Assembly: GCF_001761325.1 (NCBI RefSeq)
Contig: NZ_CP017478.1
Span: forward strand, 1,060,001 to 1,124,000
Direction: 5' to 3'
Source: Urechidicola croceus
GTDB taxonomy: Bacteria; Bacteroidota; Bacteroidia; Flavobacteriales; Flavobacteriaceae
DNA length: 64,000 nucleotides
The notes below the pieces were generated by a model that worked only from the letters and a program-made list of their open reading frames with translations, was not told the origin of the DNA and searched no databases. Positions 1-7,829 of this stretch are shown here, piece by piece (the first letter of the stretch is position 1; the number at the start of each line of letters is the position of its first letter). The position numbers were made by a program, and so were the translations under genes.

Positions 1-196
1 TCAACTCTTCATAAGACGCTACTATTGTTTTTCTATGTACATTTAGTAATGTTGCTAAATTTCTACTTCCAGGTAATCTAGTACCTGAAGGCAGTGTATT
101 ACTTTTAATCATTTCAATAAATTGATTTGATATTTGTAAATACAATGGTTGCTTAATCTTTCTATTTATTTTAATAATGGTTTTATAAGGTATCAT
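1..196 (-). CDS. MocR/PdxR-type GntR regulator, N-terminal part (cut by window edge)
   Basis: The minus strand is open from an ATG at 194-196 to the window edge, giving 65 residues that begin MIPYKTIIKINRKIKQPLYL. The segment reads as the winged helix-turn-helix of the GntR superfamily: QPLYLQISNQFIEMI is helix 1, SGTRLPGSRNLATLL the helix-turn-helix with its usual LPGSR turn, and HRKTIVASYEEL the recognition helix. This form, with a short lead before the HTH, is typical of MocR/PdxR proteins, whose missing C-terminal part would be a PLP-binding aminotransferase-like domain. It is divergent from a PNPOx-like flavoprotein gene, a classic arrangement for this family, so it probably controls that gene in response to pyridoxal phosphate. 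The aminotransferase domain lies outside the window, so a plain GntR regulator cannot be excluded. Confidence 0.82.
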   Translation of the reverse strand, partial: MIPYKTIIKINRKIKQPLYLQISNQFIEMIKSNTLPSGTRLPGSRNLATLLNVHRKTIVASYEEL

Positions 197-198
197 AA

Positions 199-259
199 CT
201 GGACTACTAACTATTTAATTTCTGGACGAAAACAATACACCATAAAACTACTAATTTTG
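199..259. promoter_or_regulatory. Divergent control region: direct repeats and -7 box
   Basis: The 83 bases between the divergent genes contain two exact direct repeats. CTGGAC occurs at 199-204 and 222-227 (23 bases apart, about two helical turns), and ACTACTAA at 203-210 and 247-254. A perfect Bacteroidota -7 box, TAATTTTG, sits at 252-259, about 20 bases before the plus-strand ATG at 280. No good -33 TTG lies at the normal distance, which fits an activator-dependent promoter. MocR-type regulators are known to bind direct repeats next to their divergent target. That the repeats are the operator is inference. Confidence 0.5.
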
Positions 260-279
260 ATAAACAAATCAATCCAATT

Positions 280-939
280 ATGAAAGAATACGAACAAAAC
301 GAACTTAACAAAGTTAAAAGAGGTCCAAAAAGAGCAACATATAACGTTACAAAAATTAATGAAATTCTTGACGCTGGATTCATTGGTTATGTAAATTTTA
401 TTTACCAAAATCAGGCGATTTGCCTACCAATGGCTTATGGAAGAAACGGAAATAAAATTTACCTTCATAGCTCTCTCAAAAATAGGATGCTACTTTCTAT
501 ATTAGATTCTAAAAGCGTAAGTATGACTGTTACTCATCTTGACGCTTTAATTCTAGCACGTTCTGGGTTCCATCATTCTGTGAATTACAGATCAGCAACA
601 CTGTTTGGAAATGCTAAAAAAATTGAAGATTCAATAGAAAAAGAAATGGCACTTAAATGTTTAGTAGATCATATGATTCCTAAAAGATGGGAAGAAATTA
701 GACCAATGAATGAAAAAGAGTTTAACGGAACTTTAGTTATAGAAATGACTATTGAATCGGCATCAGCAAAAATTAGAAATGTTGGAGTGCAAGATGAAAA
801 AAGTGATGAAAGTCTACCAATTTGGGCTGGAATTGTTCCAATTAAACAAATTGCAGAATATCCAATAAGTGATAAAGGACTTCCTAAAAAAATGGATATT
901 CCAGAACATGTAATTGACTATTACAATAAAAATAGATGA
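280..939 (+). CDS. Pyridoxamine 5'-phosphate oxidase family flavoprotein (NimA-like split barrel)
   Basis: A 219-residue protein with the FMN-binding split-barrel pattern of the PNPOx-like superfamily: GFIGYVNFIYQNQAICLPMAY (strands 1-2, residues ~32-52), then IYLHSSLKNRML and a VSMTVTHLDAL strand, then the NYRSATLFGNAKKIED segment typical of COG3467/NimA-like proteins. The C-terminal WAGIVPIK stretch is also characteristic of this subfamily. Members bind FMN, sometimes heme or F420, and act as reductases or flavin stores; the substrate cannot be told from sequence. It is divergent from a MocR/PdxR-type regulator, linking it to vitamin B6 or flavin status. It is not the PdxH of B6 salvage, which is shaped differently. 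Confidence 0.85.
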   Translation: MKEYEQNELNKVKRGPKRATYNVTKINEILDAGFIGYVNFIYQNQAICLPMAYGRNGNKIYLHSSLKNRMLLSILDSKSVSMTVTHLDALILARSGFHHSVNYRSATLFGNAKKIEDSIEKEMALKCLVDHMIPKRWEEIRPMNEKEFNGTLVIEMTIESASAKIRNVGVQDEKSDESLPIWAGIVPIKQIAEYPISDKGLPKKMDIPEHVIDYYNKNR

Positions 940-1061
940 TTTGAATTCTAAACTTGAAATGAAAATTGAATAAAAATTTTATATTTACAGTATAAAGTTC
1001 CGTTTTGTAGAATTATTTTAATTCTCTGGGATGCTATGACATATTAAACTATCATTTAACC

Positions 1062-2144
1062 ATGAATTCAAAATCTATCTCAAACGGAATTTTACGAGCA
1101 ATTTCGATACTACTTGGTGTTTCACTCTTACTACTCTTTCTTTGGAAAATTCAATCTGTAATTATTTACATTATTATTGCTGGAGTTATCTCATTAATAG
1201 CACGACCACTAATAATTTTTTTAAAAAGGAAATTAAGATTCCCTAATATTCTTGCTGTAATCGTTACAATGCTACTTTTTATCTTACTAATATCTGGATT
1301 AATAAGAATGTTTATTCCACTGATTGCCCAGCAAGGTAAAAACCTGTCTTTATTAAACATGAATGAATTAATGGTGAATACAGAAAGTGTTATGAATGAG
1401 GTTAATGAGTATTTTTTAACTAAAAATATCAATATTTTTGAACAATTAAAAAGTTTAGATATCCTATCAAATTTTAAAGAAATCCCTACTTTTCTGAATT
1501 CTATAATTGGAACTGTTGGAACTTTAAGTATTGGTCTGTTTTCAGTACTATTTATTTCTTTTTTTTTAATGAAGGACAGTAAAATACTTCATAAAGGTCT
1601 ATTAGTTTTAGTTCCAGACAATAGTGAAAGTAGATTTCAAAAATCCTTTAACACAATAAAAGATTTACTTTCTAGATATTTTATTGGATTGGTAGTTCAA
1701 ATTTTAATTCTATTTATTCTATATGCAATAGTGTTAGGAACTTTTGGTGTGGACAATGCAATTGTTATTGCGTTCTTATGTGCATTACTTAATTTAATAC
1801 CATATGTTGGACCTCTAATTGGTGGTATATTAATGTTAGTTTTGACAATGACTAGTAATATTGGAGAAGATTTTCAAACAATCATATTACCTACTACAAT
1901 TTATGTAATGATAGGATATGTAATTGCACAATTGATTGATAACTTTTTTAGTCAACCTATTATTTTTTCAAAAAGCGTAAAATCACATCCTCTAGAAATT
2001 TTTTTAATAATCATTATTGGAGGTCTTCTATTTGGAGTAATTGGAATGGTAGTCGCTGTACCTTCATATACAGCTTTAAAGGTAATTTTAAAAGAATTTT
2101 TATCAGAAAACAAAATCGTCAAATCTTTAACAAAGGATTTATAA
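1062..2144 (+). CDS. AI-2E family transporter (PerM/TqsA-like membrane protein)
   Basis: A 360-residue integral membrane protein with about eight hydrophobic segments. An N-terminal pair lies at ~10-50 and one at ~65-85; a soluble stretch follows (~90-150), then further segments to ~345. The family signature LLNLIPYVGPLIGGI lies at ~242-256, in the conserved core of PF01594. The family was named for TqsA of E. coli, linked to AI-2 export, but most members have no proven substrate and some act as cation antiporters, so no quorum-sensing role should be assumed. The downstream methyltransferase begins at the base after its stop codon, so the two are almost certainly co-transcribed. Confidence 0.88.
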   Translation: MNSKSISNGILRAISILLGVSLLLLFLWKIQSVIIYIIIAGVISLIARPLIIFLKRKLRFPNILAVIVTMLLFILLISGLIRMFIPLIAQQGKNLSLLNMNELMVNTESVMNEVNEYFLTKNINIFEQLKSLDILSNFKEIPTFLNSIIGTVGTLSIGLFSVLFISFFLMKDSKILHKGLLVLVPDNSESRFQKSFNTIKDLLSRYFIGLVVQILILFILYAIVLGTFGVDNAIVIAFLCALLNLIPYVGPLIGGILMLVLTMTSNIGEDFQTIILPTTIYVMIGYVIAQLIDNFFSQPIIFSKSVKSHPLEIFLIIIIGGLLFGVIGMVVAVPSYTALKVILKEFLSENKIVKSLTKDL

Positions 2145-3326
2145 TTGAATCAATTAATTTTAAATAATAATATTCAGGAGTTTATCAATAAACATCTTAA
2201 TTCTGATATTGCCAAAATTCTGTTTAAGGGTATTTCATTTACCGATGTTTCAACTCAAGAGGTTGTTGAACAAATTGAAGCAAAGAAAAGATGTGAAAAG
2301 AAACTTCCTACTTGGTTTGAAAATGAAAACATTTACTTTCCAAACAAACTGAATATTGAACAAACATCTTCAGAAAAAACTGCCTTATATAAATCAAATC
2401 TTGTCAATGGAATATCTTTAATTGATTTAACTGGTGGATTTGGTGTTGATTGTTTTTATTTCTCAAAAAAAATCAATCAAGTAACACATTGCGAAATTAA
2501 TGAAGAACTTTCAGAAATTGTTTCACACAATTTCAATCAACTAGAAATATCCAACATTCAAACTATTGCTTCAGATGGAATCGAGTATTTTAAAAAAATA
2601 AATCAAAAATACGATTGGGTTTATATTGATCCTTCTCGCAGAAATGATAGCAAAGGAAAAGTATTTTTATTACGTGATTGCCTACCAAATGTTCCTAACA
2701 ATCTCGAATTATTATTCAAACATTCTGATAATATTCTTATAAAATATTCTCCAATATTAGATATTACAAGTGCTATCAATGAACTGCGATTGGTAAAAGA
2801 AATTCATGTTGTAGCGGTGAACAACGAAGTCAAAGAATTACTATTTATTTTAGAAAATAATTATTTAGGAAAAATTCAAATTAAAACAACTAACATCCTC
2901 AAAAAAACAAATCAAAATTTTGATTTTATATTTCAAAACAATGCAATTCCAAATTTCGGAATCCCAGAAAAATACTTGTATGAACCAAATGCTGCAATTA
3001 TGAAGTCAGGAGGTTTTAATGATATCTCTACTCAATTAAAAATTAGTAAATTACACCAACATTCGCATCTATATACTTCTGATGAGTTAGTAGATTTTCC
3101 AGGTAGAAGATTTGAAATAAAACATGCTATTCCTTTTGATAAAAAACTATTAAAAAGATTAATCAATAACGGGAAAGCAAATATCACTACTCGGAATTTT
3201 CCTCAAAACGTTGCATATATTCGAAAAAAACTTGGAATTAAAGACGGTGGAAATCAATACGTATTTTTTACTACTGATATCAATGACAAACATATTGTTT
3301 TGATTTGTGAAAAAATAAGAAACTAA
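2145..3326 (+). CDS. Class I SAM methyltransferase with THUMP-like domain
   Basis: A 393-residue protein. Residues 91-103 (SLIDLTGGFGVDC) form the SAM-binding motif I, and DPSRR at 162-166 is the acidic/catalytic loop where N6 and RNA methyltransferases carry (D/N)PP(Y/F). The C-terminal ~90 residues (from FPGRRFEIKHAIPF onward) match the THUMP-like domain commonly attached to this family. The role is presumably RNA or nucleic acid methylation, but the target is unknown. The start is a TTG at 2145-2147 directly abutting the TAA of the upstream transporter. No ATG occurs in the conserved N-terminal region, so TTG is the best start. Translational coupling to the upstream gene is likely. Confidence 0.85.
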   Translation: MNQLILNNNIQEFINKHLNSDIAKILFKGISFTDVSTQEVVEQIEAKKRCEKKLPTWFENENIYFPNKLNIEQTSSEKTALYKSNLVNGISLIDLTGGFGVDCFYFSKKINQVTHCEINEELSEIVSHNFNQLEISNIQTIASDGIEYFKKINQKYDWVYIDPSRRNDSKGKVFLLRDCLPNVPNNLELLFKHSDNILIKYSPILDITSAINELRLVKEIHVVAVNNEVKELLFILENNYLGKIQIKTTNILKKTNQNFDFIFQNNAIPNFGIPEKYLYEPNAAIMKSGGFNDISTQLKISKLHQHSHLYTSDELVDFPGRRFEIKHAIPFDKKLLKRLINNGKANITTRNFPQNVAYIRKKLGIKDGGNQYVFFTTDINDKHIVLICEKIRN

Positions 3327-3367
3327 TCATATTTTCATACCTTTACATTTAGCAAATGCTAATATAG

Positions 3368-5659
3368 ATGAAGGACAAAAAATTGAATGCGCAACCACCA
3401 GAAAAATTAACTGGAATAAAACTTATCGAAGTTCCTAAAACTGCTGCTGGATTTAAAGCAATTCAATCAAGTTTCAAACATATAATTGATGAAGTTGGTT
3501 TAACAAAAGGTATTGGATTACTATCAAAATTAAATCAAAAAAATGGTTTTGATTGTCCTGGATGTGCCTGGCCCGATCCTGATGAAAAACGTGCATTTCT
3601 TGCTGAATATTGTGAAAACGGTGCCAAAGCAGTTGCCGAAGAGGCAACAAAAAATAAAGTATCCCCACTATTTTTCGCAACTCATTCTGTTTCTGAACTA
3701 TCAAAATTATCTGATTATGAAATTGGAAAAAGTGGTCGAGTAACACACCCAATGATTTTAAAAGAAGGCTCAGATTTTTATGAAGAAATTTCATGGAATG
3801 ATGCTTATAAATTAATTGGAAAAGAATTAAATGATTTAAATTCTCCAGATGAAGCGATTTTTTACACTTCTGGTAGAACAAGTAATGAAGCAGCATTTTT
3901 ATACCAACTTTTCGTAAGGCAATATGGAACAAATAACCTACCTGACTGTTCTAATATGTGCCATGAATCTAGTGGTGTTGGACTTTCACAGACATTAGGT
4001 ATTGGAAAAGGGTCAGTAACTTTAGATGATTTTAACCATACCGACTTGGTAATTGTGATGGGGCAAAATCCTGGAACAAATCATCCGAGAATGTTATCTG
4101 CCTTAAAAGATACTAAAAAAAATGGTGGAAAAATTATAACAATAAACCCCTTACCTGAAGTTGGTTTGATGAATTTTAAAGATCCTCAAAACTCATTAAA
4201 ATGGTTTAGCGGTGATAAATTGACAGATATTTTTTTACAAGTAAAAATTAATGGTGATGTTGCATTACTGAAAATAATTATGCTGTTACTACTTGAAAAA
4301 GAAAAACATCAAAAGGGAAGTATTTTTGATTTAAAATTTATCAATGATAAAACTGCTAATTACGAAGAGTTCATTTCTGACTTGGAAAAAGAATCTATAC
4401 ATGATCTTTTACCTCAAACTGGAATTAATTTAACCAAAATTCAAGAAGCAGCAGATTTAATTGCAGAAAAAGAAAAGATTATTATTTGTTGGGCAATGGG
4501 ATTAACGCAACACAAAAATGCAGTTGATAATATCCGAGAAGTTGTAAATCTTCTTCTTTTAAAAGGAAGTATTGGAAAAAAAGGTGCTGGAACCTGTCCA
4601 GTTCGTGGACATTCTAACGTACAAGGAGACCGAACCATGGGGATTTGGGAAAAAATGAGTGATTCTTTTTTAGACAAATTAGAGCAAACATTTGATTTTA
4701 AAGCACCTAGAAACCATGGATATGATGTCGTGAATTCTATAGAAGCTATGTACGCTCAAAAAGCCAAAATTTTTATAGGAATGGGCGGAAACTTTGTTTC
4801 TGCTACTCCAGACACAGAATATACCTCCAAAGCATTACAAAACTGTAATTTAACAGTACATATTTCAACTAAATTAAATCGAAGTCATCTTATTCATGGA
4901 AAACAGGCATTAATCTTACCTTGCCTAGGAAGATCTGAAAAAGACATTCAATCAAGTGGAGAGCAATTTGTGAGTGTTGAAAATTCTATGGGCATTGTAC
5001 ATCAAACTCATGGTCATCTTGAGCCAGTATCTAATGAGGTTCTTAGTGAACCCGCGATTGTTGCAGGAATTGCTAATGCAACCTTAAAAAATTCTAAAAC
5101 AAATTGGAGTGAATTAATTTCCAATTATGATTTAATTCGAGAGAAAATTGAAAATGTAATTCCAGGATTTGACAATTATAATTCAAGAGTTCGTATAAAA
5201 GGTGGATTTTATTTACCGAATAACGCAAGGGTAAATGACTTCTCTCCTACTCACAATGGTAAAGCAAATTTCACAATAAATAAACCTTCTGAAATTAAAT
5301 TAAAAGAAAATGAGTTTATTATGATGACTATTAGAACTCACGATCAATATAACACCACAATTTATGGTTTGAATGATCGATATAGAGGAGTTCTAAATGA
5401 AAGAAGAGTTATTTTTATGAACAAAAATGACATGAAAAAATTAAATTTAAATAAATTGGATATAGTCAACTTAACAAACAACTTTGATAACAAACTGAGA
5501 ATTGCTAAAAAGTTCTTAGTCATTCCTTATAACATTCCTGAAAAATGCACAGCAACTTATTTTCCTGAAGCAAATGTTTTAGTTCCTATCAAAAGTACAG
5601 CAAAGTTAAGTAATACTCCTGCTTCCAAAACAGTTATTATCACTATCAAGAAACAATAG
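3368..5659 (+). CDS. FdhF/YdeP family molybdopterin oxidoreductase
   Basis: A 763-residue protein of the DMSO reductase superfamily. The motif GFDCPGCAWPDPD (C63, C66) is diagnostic of the FdhF/YdeP subfamily, which keeps only a CxxC where formate dehydrogenases have a four-cysteine [4Fe-4S] motif. SNMCHESSG around C198 supplies the probable Mo ligand, as cysteine rather than selenocysteine. VMGQNPGTNHPRML and CPVRGHSNVQGDRTMG are the usual bis-MGD contacts, and the C-terminal domain (~620-763) is the molybdopterin dinucleotide-binding barrel. E. coli YdeP is linked to acid resistance; the true substrate of the family is unknown. It precedes fdhD by 3 bases, as expected because FdhD sulfurates the cofactor. 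No iron-sulfur or cytochrome partner subunit is adjacent. Confidence 0.92.
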   Translation: MKDKKLNAQPPEKLTGIKLIEVPKTAAGFKAIQSSFKHIIDEVGLTKGIGLLSKLNQKNGFDCPGCAWPDPDEKRAFLAEYCENGAKAVAEEATKNKVSPLFFATHSVSELSKLSDYEIGKSGRVTHPMILKEGSDFYEEISWNDAYKLIGKELNDLNSPDEAIFYTSGRTSNEAAFLYQLFVRQYGTNNLPDCSNMCHESSGVGLSQTLGIGKGSVTLDDFNHTDLVIVMGQNPGTNHPRMLSALKDTKKNGGKIITINPLPEVGLMNFKDPQNSLKWFSGDKLTDIFLQVKINGDVALLKIIMLLLLEKEKHQKGSIFDLKFINDKTANYEEFISDLEKESIHDLLPQTGINLTKIQEAADLIAEKEKIIICWAMGLTQHKNAVDNIREVVNLLLLKGSIGKKGAGTCPVRGHSNVQGDRTMGIWEKMSDSFLDKLEQTFDFKAPRNHGYDVVNSIEAMYAQKAKIFIGMGGNFVSATPDTEYTSKALQNCNLTVHISTKLNRSHLIHGKQALILPCLGRSEKDIQSSGEQFVSVENSMGIVHQTHGHLEPVSNEVLSEPAIVAGIANATLKNSKTNWSELISNYDLIREKIENVIPGFDNYNSRVRIKGGFYLPNNARVNDFSPTHNGKANFTINKPSEIKLKENEFIMMTIRTHDQYNTTIYGLNDRYRGVLNERRVIFMNKNDMKKLNLNKLDIVNLTNNFDNKLRIAKKFLVIPYNIPEKCTATYFPEANVLVPIKSTAKLSNTPASKTVIITIKKQ

Positions 5660-5662
5660 CAC

Positions 5663-6436
5663 ATGCAATCTTCAAAATACGAAGCAATTAAAAGTTCAAT
5701 AAATAAAAACTCTAAAGTTTTAGATTCAGTTGTTATTGAGGCTCCGTTACAAATTAATATTAACAGTGAATCGTATACTGTTGTTATGAGAACACCTGGA
5801 GATGATACTGAATTAATTAGAGGTCTTTTGTATGCTGAAGATATTTATAAAGAAAATGAGGATATTGCAATTGAAATAATTGAAAATACAGAAAATCATT
5901 TTACAGTTATAAACGTATCAATTCCGAAACATAAATTAAGTAACGGATATATGAATAAAAGAACACTTTTATCTGTATCATCTTGTGGAATATGTGGTAA
6001 AAAAGAGCTGAGTGATATTGAAGTAAAAGGAATTAAACTTAAATCTTCGCAAAATTTCACAACGAATGATTTAAAACACATGTTTGAAGAATTAAAAAAA
6101 TATCAAAATTTATTTTCTGAAACAGGTGCTTCACATGCCTCTGCATTATTTGATGAACATTTTTCATTATTAACAATCAAGGAAGATATTGGTCGTCATA
6201 ATACCGTTGATAAGGTTATAGGTAGTTTATTGAACCAAAATAAACTGAATCAATCAAAATTTTTAATTGTTAGTGGTCGAGTTTCTTATGAAATTGTAAC
6301 TAAAGCATTTATTGCAAAGATTCCGACTATAATAGCAGTTTCAGGATGTTCATCACTAGCAATTGACTTTTCAAAAGAACTAGGTTTAAATTTAATTGGG
6401 TTTGTAAGAAATTCATTCTACACAACATATAATTAA
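5663..6436 (+). CDS. fdhD: Formate dehydrogenase accessory sulfurtransferase FdhD
   Basis: A 257-residue protein with the FdhD pattern. VMRTPGDDTELIRGLLYAED matches the N-terminal conserved region (~41-60), SSCGICGKKEL holds the CxxC (C108, C111) that carries the persulfide, and SALFDE, KEDIGRHNTVDKVIG and VSGRVSYEIVTKA follow in family order. FdhD takes sulfur from a cysteine desulfurase and adds it to the Mo-bis-MGD cofactor of formate dehydrogenase-like enzymes. It is coupled to the FdhF/YdeP gene with a 3-base gap, so that oxidoreductase is its obvious client. Confidence 0.95.
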   Translation: MQSSKYEAIKSSINKNSKVLDSVVIEAPLQININSESYTVVMRTPGDDTELIRGLLYAEDIYKENEDIAIEIIENTENHFTVINVSIPKHKLSNGYMNKRTLLSVSSCGICGKKELSDIEVKGIKLKSSQNFTTNDLKHMFEELKKYQNLFSETGASHASALFDEHFSLLTIKEDIGRHNTVDKVIGSLLNQNKLNQSKFLIVSGRVSYEIVTKAFIAKIPTIIAVSGCSSLAIDFSKELGLNLIGFVRNSFYTTYN

Positions 6437-6458
6437 ACCTCACTCAATCAATTATGTA

Positions 6459-6489
6459 TTTGGTTTATAAATATTTTTTAATATATTTG
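6459..6489 (+). promoter_or_regulatory. Strong Bacteroidota-type promoter upstream of candidate small RNA
   Basis: TTTG at 6459-6462, a 19-base spacer and a perfect -7 box TATATTTG at 6482-6489, matching the Bacteroidota consensus (TTTG / TAnnTTTG). A start near 6496 is predicted. No reading frame begins soon after it; the downstream sequence folds into a long hairpin. Confidence 0.6.
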
Positions 6490-6495
6490 TACCAT

Positions 6496-6631
6496 GTGCG
6501 TCCCTATAATTTACGCCCTTTTTTGGAGATTTTAAAAACTAAATTATTTACTATTTTATTGTTTTAATCAATAAAATAAACAAATAATGTTTGCTTTAGT
6601 CTCCTAATACATTTATTAATTAAATTTTTTT
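6496..6631 (+). ncRNA. Candidate small structured RNA (6S-like long hairpin)
   Basis: Starting just after a consensus promoter, about 136 bases can form an extended hairpin. GGAGA (6525-6529) pairs with TCTCC (6600-6604), and CTAAA (6539-6543) can pair with TTTAG (6595-6599). The run at 6543-6561 is nearly perfectly complementary to 6569-6588, leaving a 7-base loop. A short GCGT/ACGC hairpin lies before it (6498-6516), and a weak AT hairpin followed by seven T (6625-6631) could end the transcript. A single long rod with internal loops is the architecture of 6S RNA, and a 6S-Flavo family is known from Flavobacteria. Whether this is that RNA cannot be decided by eye. Confidence 0.4.
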
Positions 6632-6728
6632 AACATACCAAAATCAGCCTAACACACTGATAGTTATGAATTTACCGACTTTGGCCATGCCACTTATTTT
6701 TAAACCCCAAAAATAAGACAGTTATTCT

Positions 6729-6759
6729 TTTGCCTATTTTAAATATTATTTTATATTTG
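6729..6759 (+). promoter_or_regulatory. Promoter for the small membrane protein pair
   Basis: TTTG at 6729-6732, a 19-base spacer and a perfect -7 box TATATTTG at 6752-6759. The predicted start is near 6766, about 24 bases before the ATG at 6790. The layout is identical to the promoter at 6459-6489, with the same spacer length and the same -7 octamer. Confidence 0.6.
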
Positions 6760-6789
6760 AGCATAACTTTAATTAAAACTTTATTAAAA

Positions 6790-6942
6790 ATGAAAAAAGC
6801 AAAATTAGTTTTCGGATTGCTCATGTTTGCAGTATTTTCATTATCTTTCGTTTCTTTAGTAGATAATGATGACACCAAATCAAAAAATGACACAGAACAA
6901 GCAGTTAAAAAAGCACGAATCAAAATACCTAGTAACGGGTAG
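6790..6942 (+). CDS. Small exported or membrane-anchored hypothetical protein (50 aa)
   Basis: MKKAKLVFGLLMFAVFSLSF begins a 50-residue protein with a positively charged start and one hydrophobic segment (~5-23), then a short polar tail rich in D, K and T ending KKARIKIPSNG. It resembles an uncleaved signal anchor or a small secreted peptide. The ATG at 6790 is preferred over an in-frame ATG at 6730, because the latter lies inside the -33/-7 promoter interval. It overlaps the start of the next gene by up to 77 bases in a different frame. I do not recognise a family, and function is unknown. Confidence 0.5.
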   Translation: MKKAKLVFGLLMFAVFSLSFVSLVDNDDTKSKNDTEQAVKKARIKIPSNG

Positions 6943-7396
6943 TTTAATTATTGCATCTATTATTATAATATCTTACTCTTCCTATTTATATAATTATTTT
7001 CCAGATGAAAAAGTTTTCGAAACTATTTTCGGAACTTTTGAAAGTAATTATTATGAAAGTGTAAGATATTTTGTTTGGGCTTTATTGTCAAAATTAGTTC
7101 CTATTTTCTTGCTCTTAATTTGGTTTACAACATGTAAACATTGGTGGTATCATGTTATTGCTGTACCTATAGCAATTTATATCTTTCAACTTTTTGGTGT
7201 AATTAATGATGATATTGATTTTGTAGATGAAGTTGAATTCGTATACTCACTTCCAATTACAATTATTGTATTGATTATTTTGTATTTTATCAGAAGTAAA
7301 ATAAATGTATTTCTTAAAGCGCAAGATTTAAAGAAACAAGTAGATGAACAAATGGAAAAAGCAATTAACAAAAGGCATGAAGATCAAATTCATTAA
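6866..7396 (+). CDS. Hypothetical membrane protein, three to four transmembrane segments
   Basis: A 176-residue protein with hydrophobic stretches near 23-43, 68-86 and 95-112 and a last one near 130-142, followed by a charged, probably coiled C-terminus (KKQVDEQMEKAINKRHEDQ). A conserved-looking TCKHWWYH motif lies between the membrane segments. The start is uncertain: ATGs at 6866, 6869 and 6887 are all in frame and all overlap the preceding small gene, and no start codon is available after that gene's stop. No family function is recognised. A good terminator hairpin follows. Confidence 0.65.
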   Translation: MMTPNQKMTQNKQLKKHESKYLVTGSLIIASIIIISYSSYLYNYFPDEKVFETIFGTFESNYYESVRYFVWALLSKLVPIFLLLIWFTTCKHWWYHVIAVPIAIYIFQLFGVINDDIDFVDEVEFVYSLPITIIVLIILYFIRSKINVFLKAQDLKKQVDEQMEKAINKRHEDQIH

Positions 7397-7412
7397 AAAA
7401 TAATATTACAAG

Positions 7413-7447
7413 AAAAGCCATTCATAAATTTGAATGGCTTTTTTTTT
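7413..7447 (+). terminator. Rho-independent terminator
   Basis: A 12-base-pair stem (AAAAGCCATTCA with TGAATGGCTTTT, loop 7425-7430) followed by a run of T to 7447, just after the stop of the membrane protein gene. Confidence 0.85.
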
Positions 7448-7554
7448 GTATTCTCGAAAGTTTTATCTAATAATTATTTCATAAAAATTACGGATTTATT
7501 ACTGTAACAAGCATCTTTATATTACAATTTTTAAAACTTTAGTAAAATATTATA

Positions 7555-7593
7555 AAAAGAAAAAACCCTTTAAAACATAAAGTTCTAAAGGGT
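7555..7593 (-). terminator. Terminator of the tRNA operon
   Basis: ACCCTTTA (7565-7572) pairs with TAAAGGGT (7586-7593). On the minus strand the stem is followed by TTTTTTCTTTT. It lies 11 bases past the 3' end of tRNA-Arg. Confidence 0.75.
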
Positions 7594-7603
7594 ATTCTAT
7601 GTG

Positions 7604-7677
7604 TGATCGCGAAAGGATTCGAACCTTTGACCGTCTGCTTAGAAGGCAGATGCTCTATCCAGCTGAGCTACGCGACC
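7604..7677 (-). tRNA. tRNA-Arg (anticodon TCT)
   Basis: The minus strand reads as a full cloverleaf of 74 bases. The acceptor GGTCGCG pairs with CGCGATC (one G-T wobble), the D arm is AGCTCAGCTGGATAGAGC, the anticodon loop is CTTCTAA with TCT, and the T arm is GGTTCGAATCC. TCT reads AGA, the dominant arginine codon in AT-rich flavobacteria. CCA is not encoded. It is third in a tRNA operon with Ser and Pro. Confidence 0.96.
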
Positions 7678-7735
7678 ATTAAAATTTAACTTTCGTCAAA
7701 TCTTAAAATTGTTTACTAATAATAAATTCATTTTG

Positions 7736-7810
7736 TCGGGGTGGCAGGATTCGAACCTGCGACCTCCTCGTCCCAAACGAGGCGCGATGACCGGGCTACG
7801 CTACACCCCG
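7736..7810 (-). tRNA. tRNA-Pro (anticodon TGG)
   Basis: A 75-base cloverleaf on the minus strand: acceptor CGGGGTG pairs with CACCCCG, anticodon stem CTCGT/ACGAG carries loop TTTGGGA with anticodon TGG, and the T loop is GGTTCGAATCC. The second gene of the tRNA operon. Confidence 0.96.
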
Positions 7811-7829
7811 AGAAATGCAAAAAAATATG

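Larger units (their letters stand above)
6437..6789. other. Intergenic region of 353 bases
   Basis: No reading frame with coding character is seen here. The region holds two consensus promoters (6459-6489 and 6729-6759), the candidate small RNA, a small ATCAG/CTGAT inverted repeat near 6645-6662, and a 9-base-pair hairpin at 6693-6717 (CTTATTTTT against AAAAATAAG) without a T-tract. The hairpin is just upstream of the second promoter and could be a regulator site or a boundary element. Confidence 0.6.

Noticed and set aside
3949-3966. Selenocysteine in the FdhF-like enzyme
   Set aside because: The Mo-ligand codon is TGC (cysteine) at 3959-3961; there is no in-frame TGA in the gene.
6895-6945. 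Programmed -1 frameshift at the A-run joining the small peptide to the membrane protein
   Set aside because: The second gene is in the +1 frame relative to the first, so a -1 slip on the A-run does not lead into it, and the slippery codons would not re-pair well.
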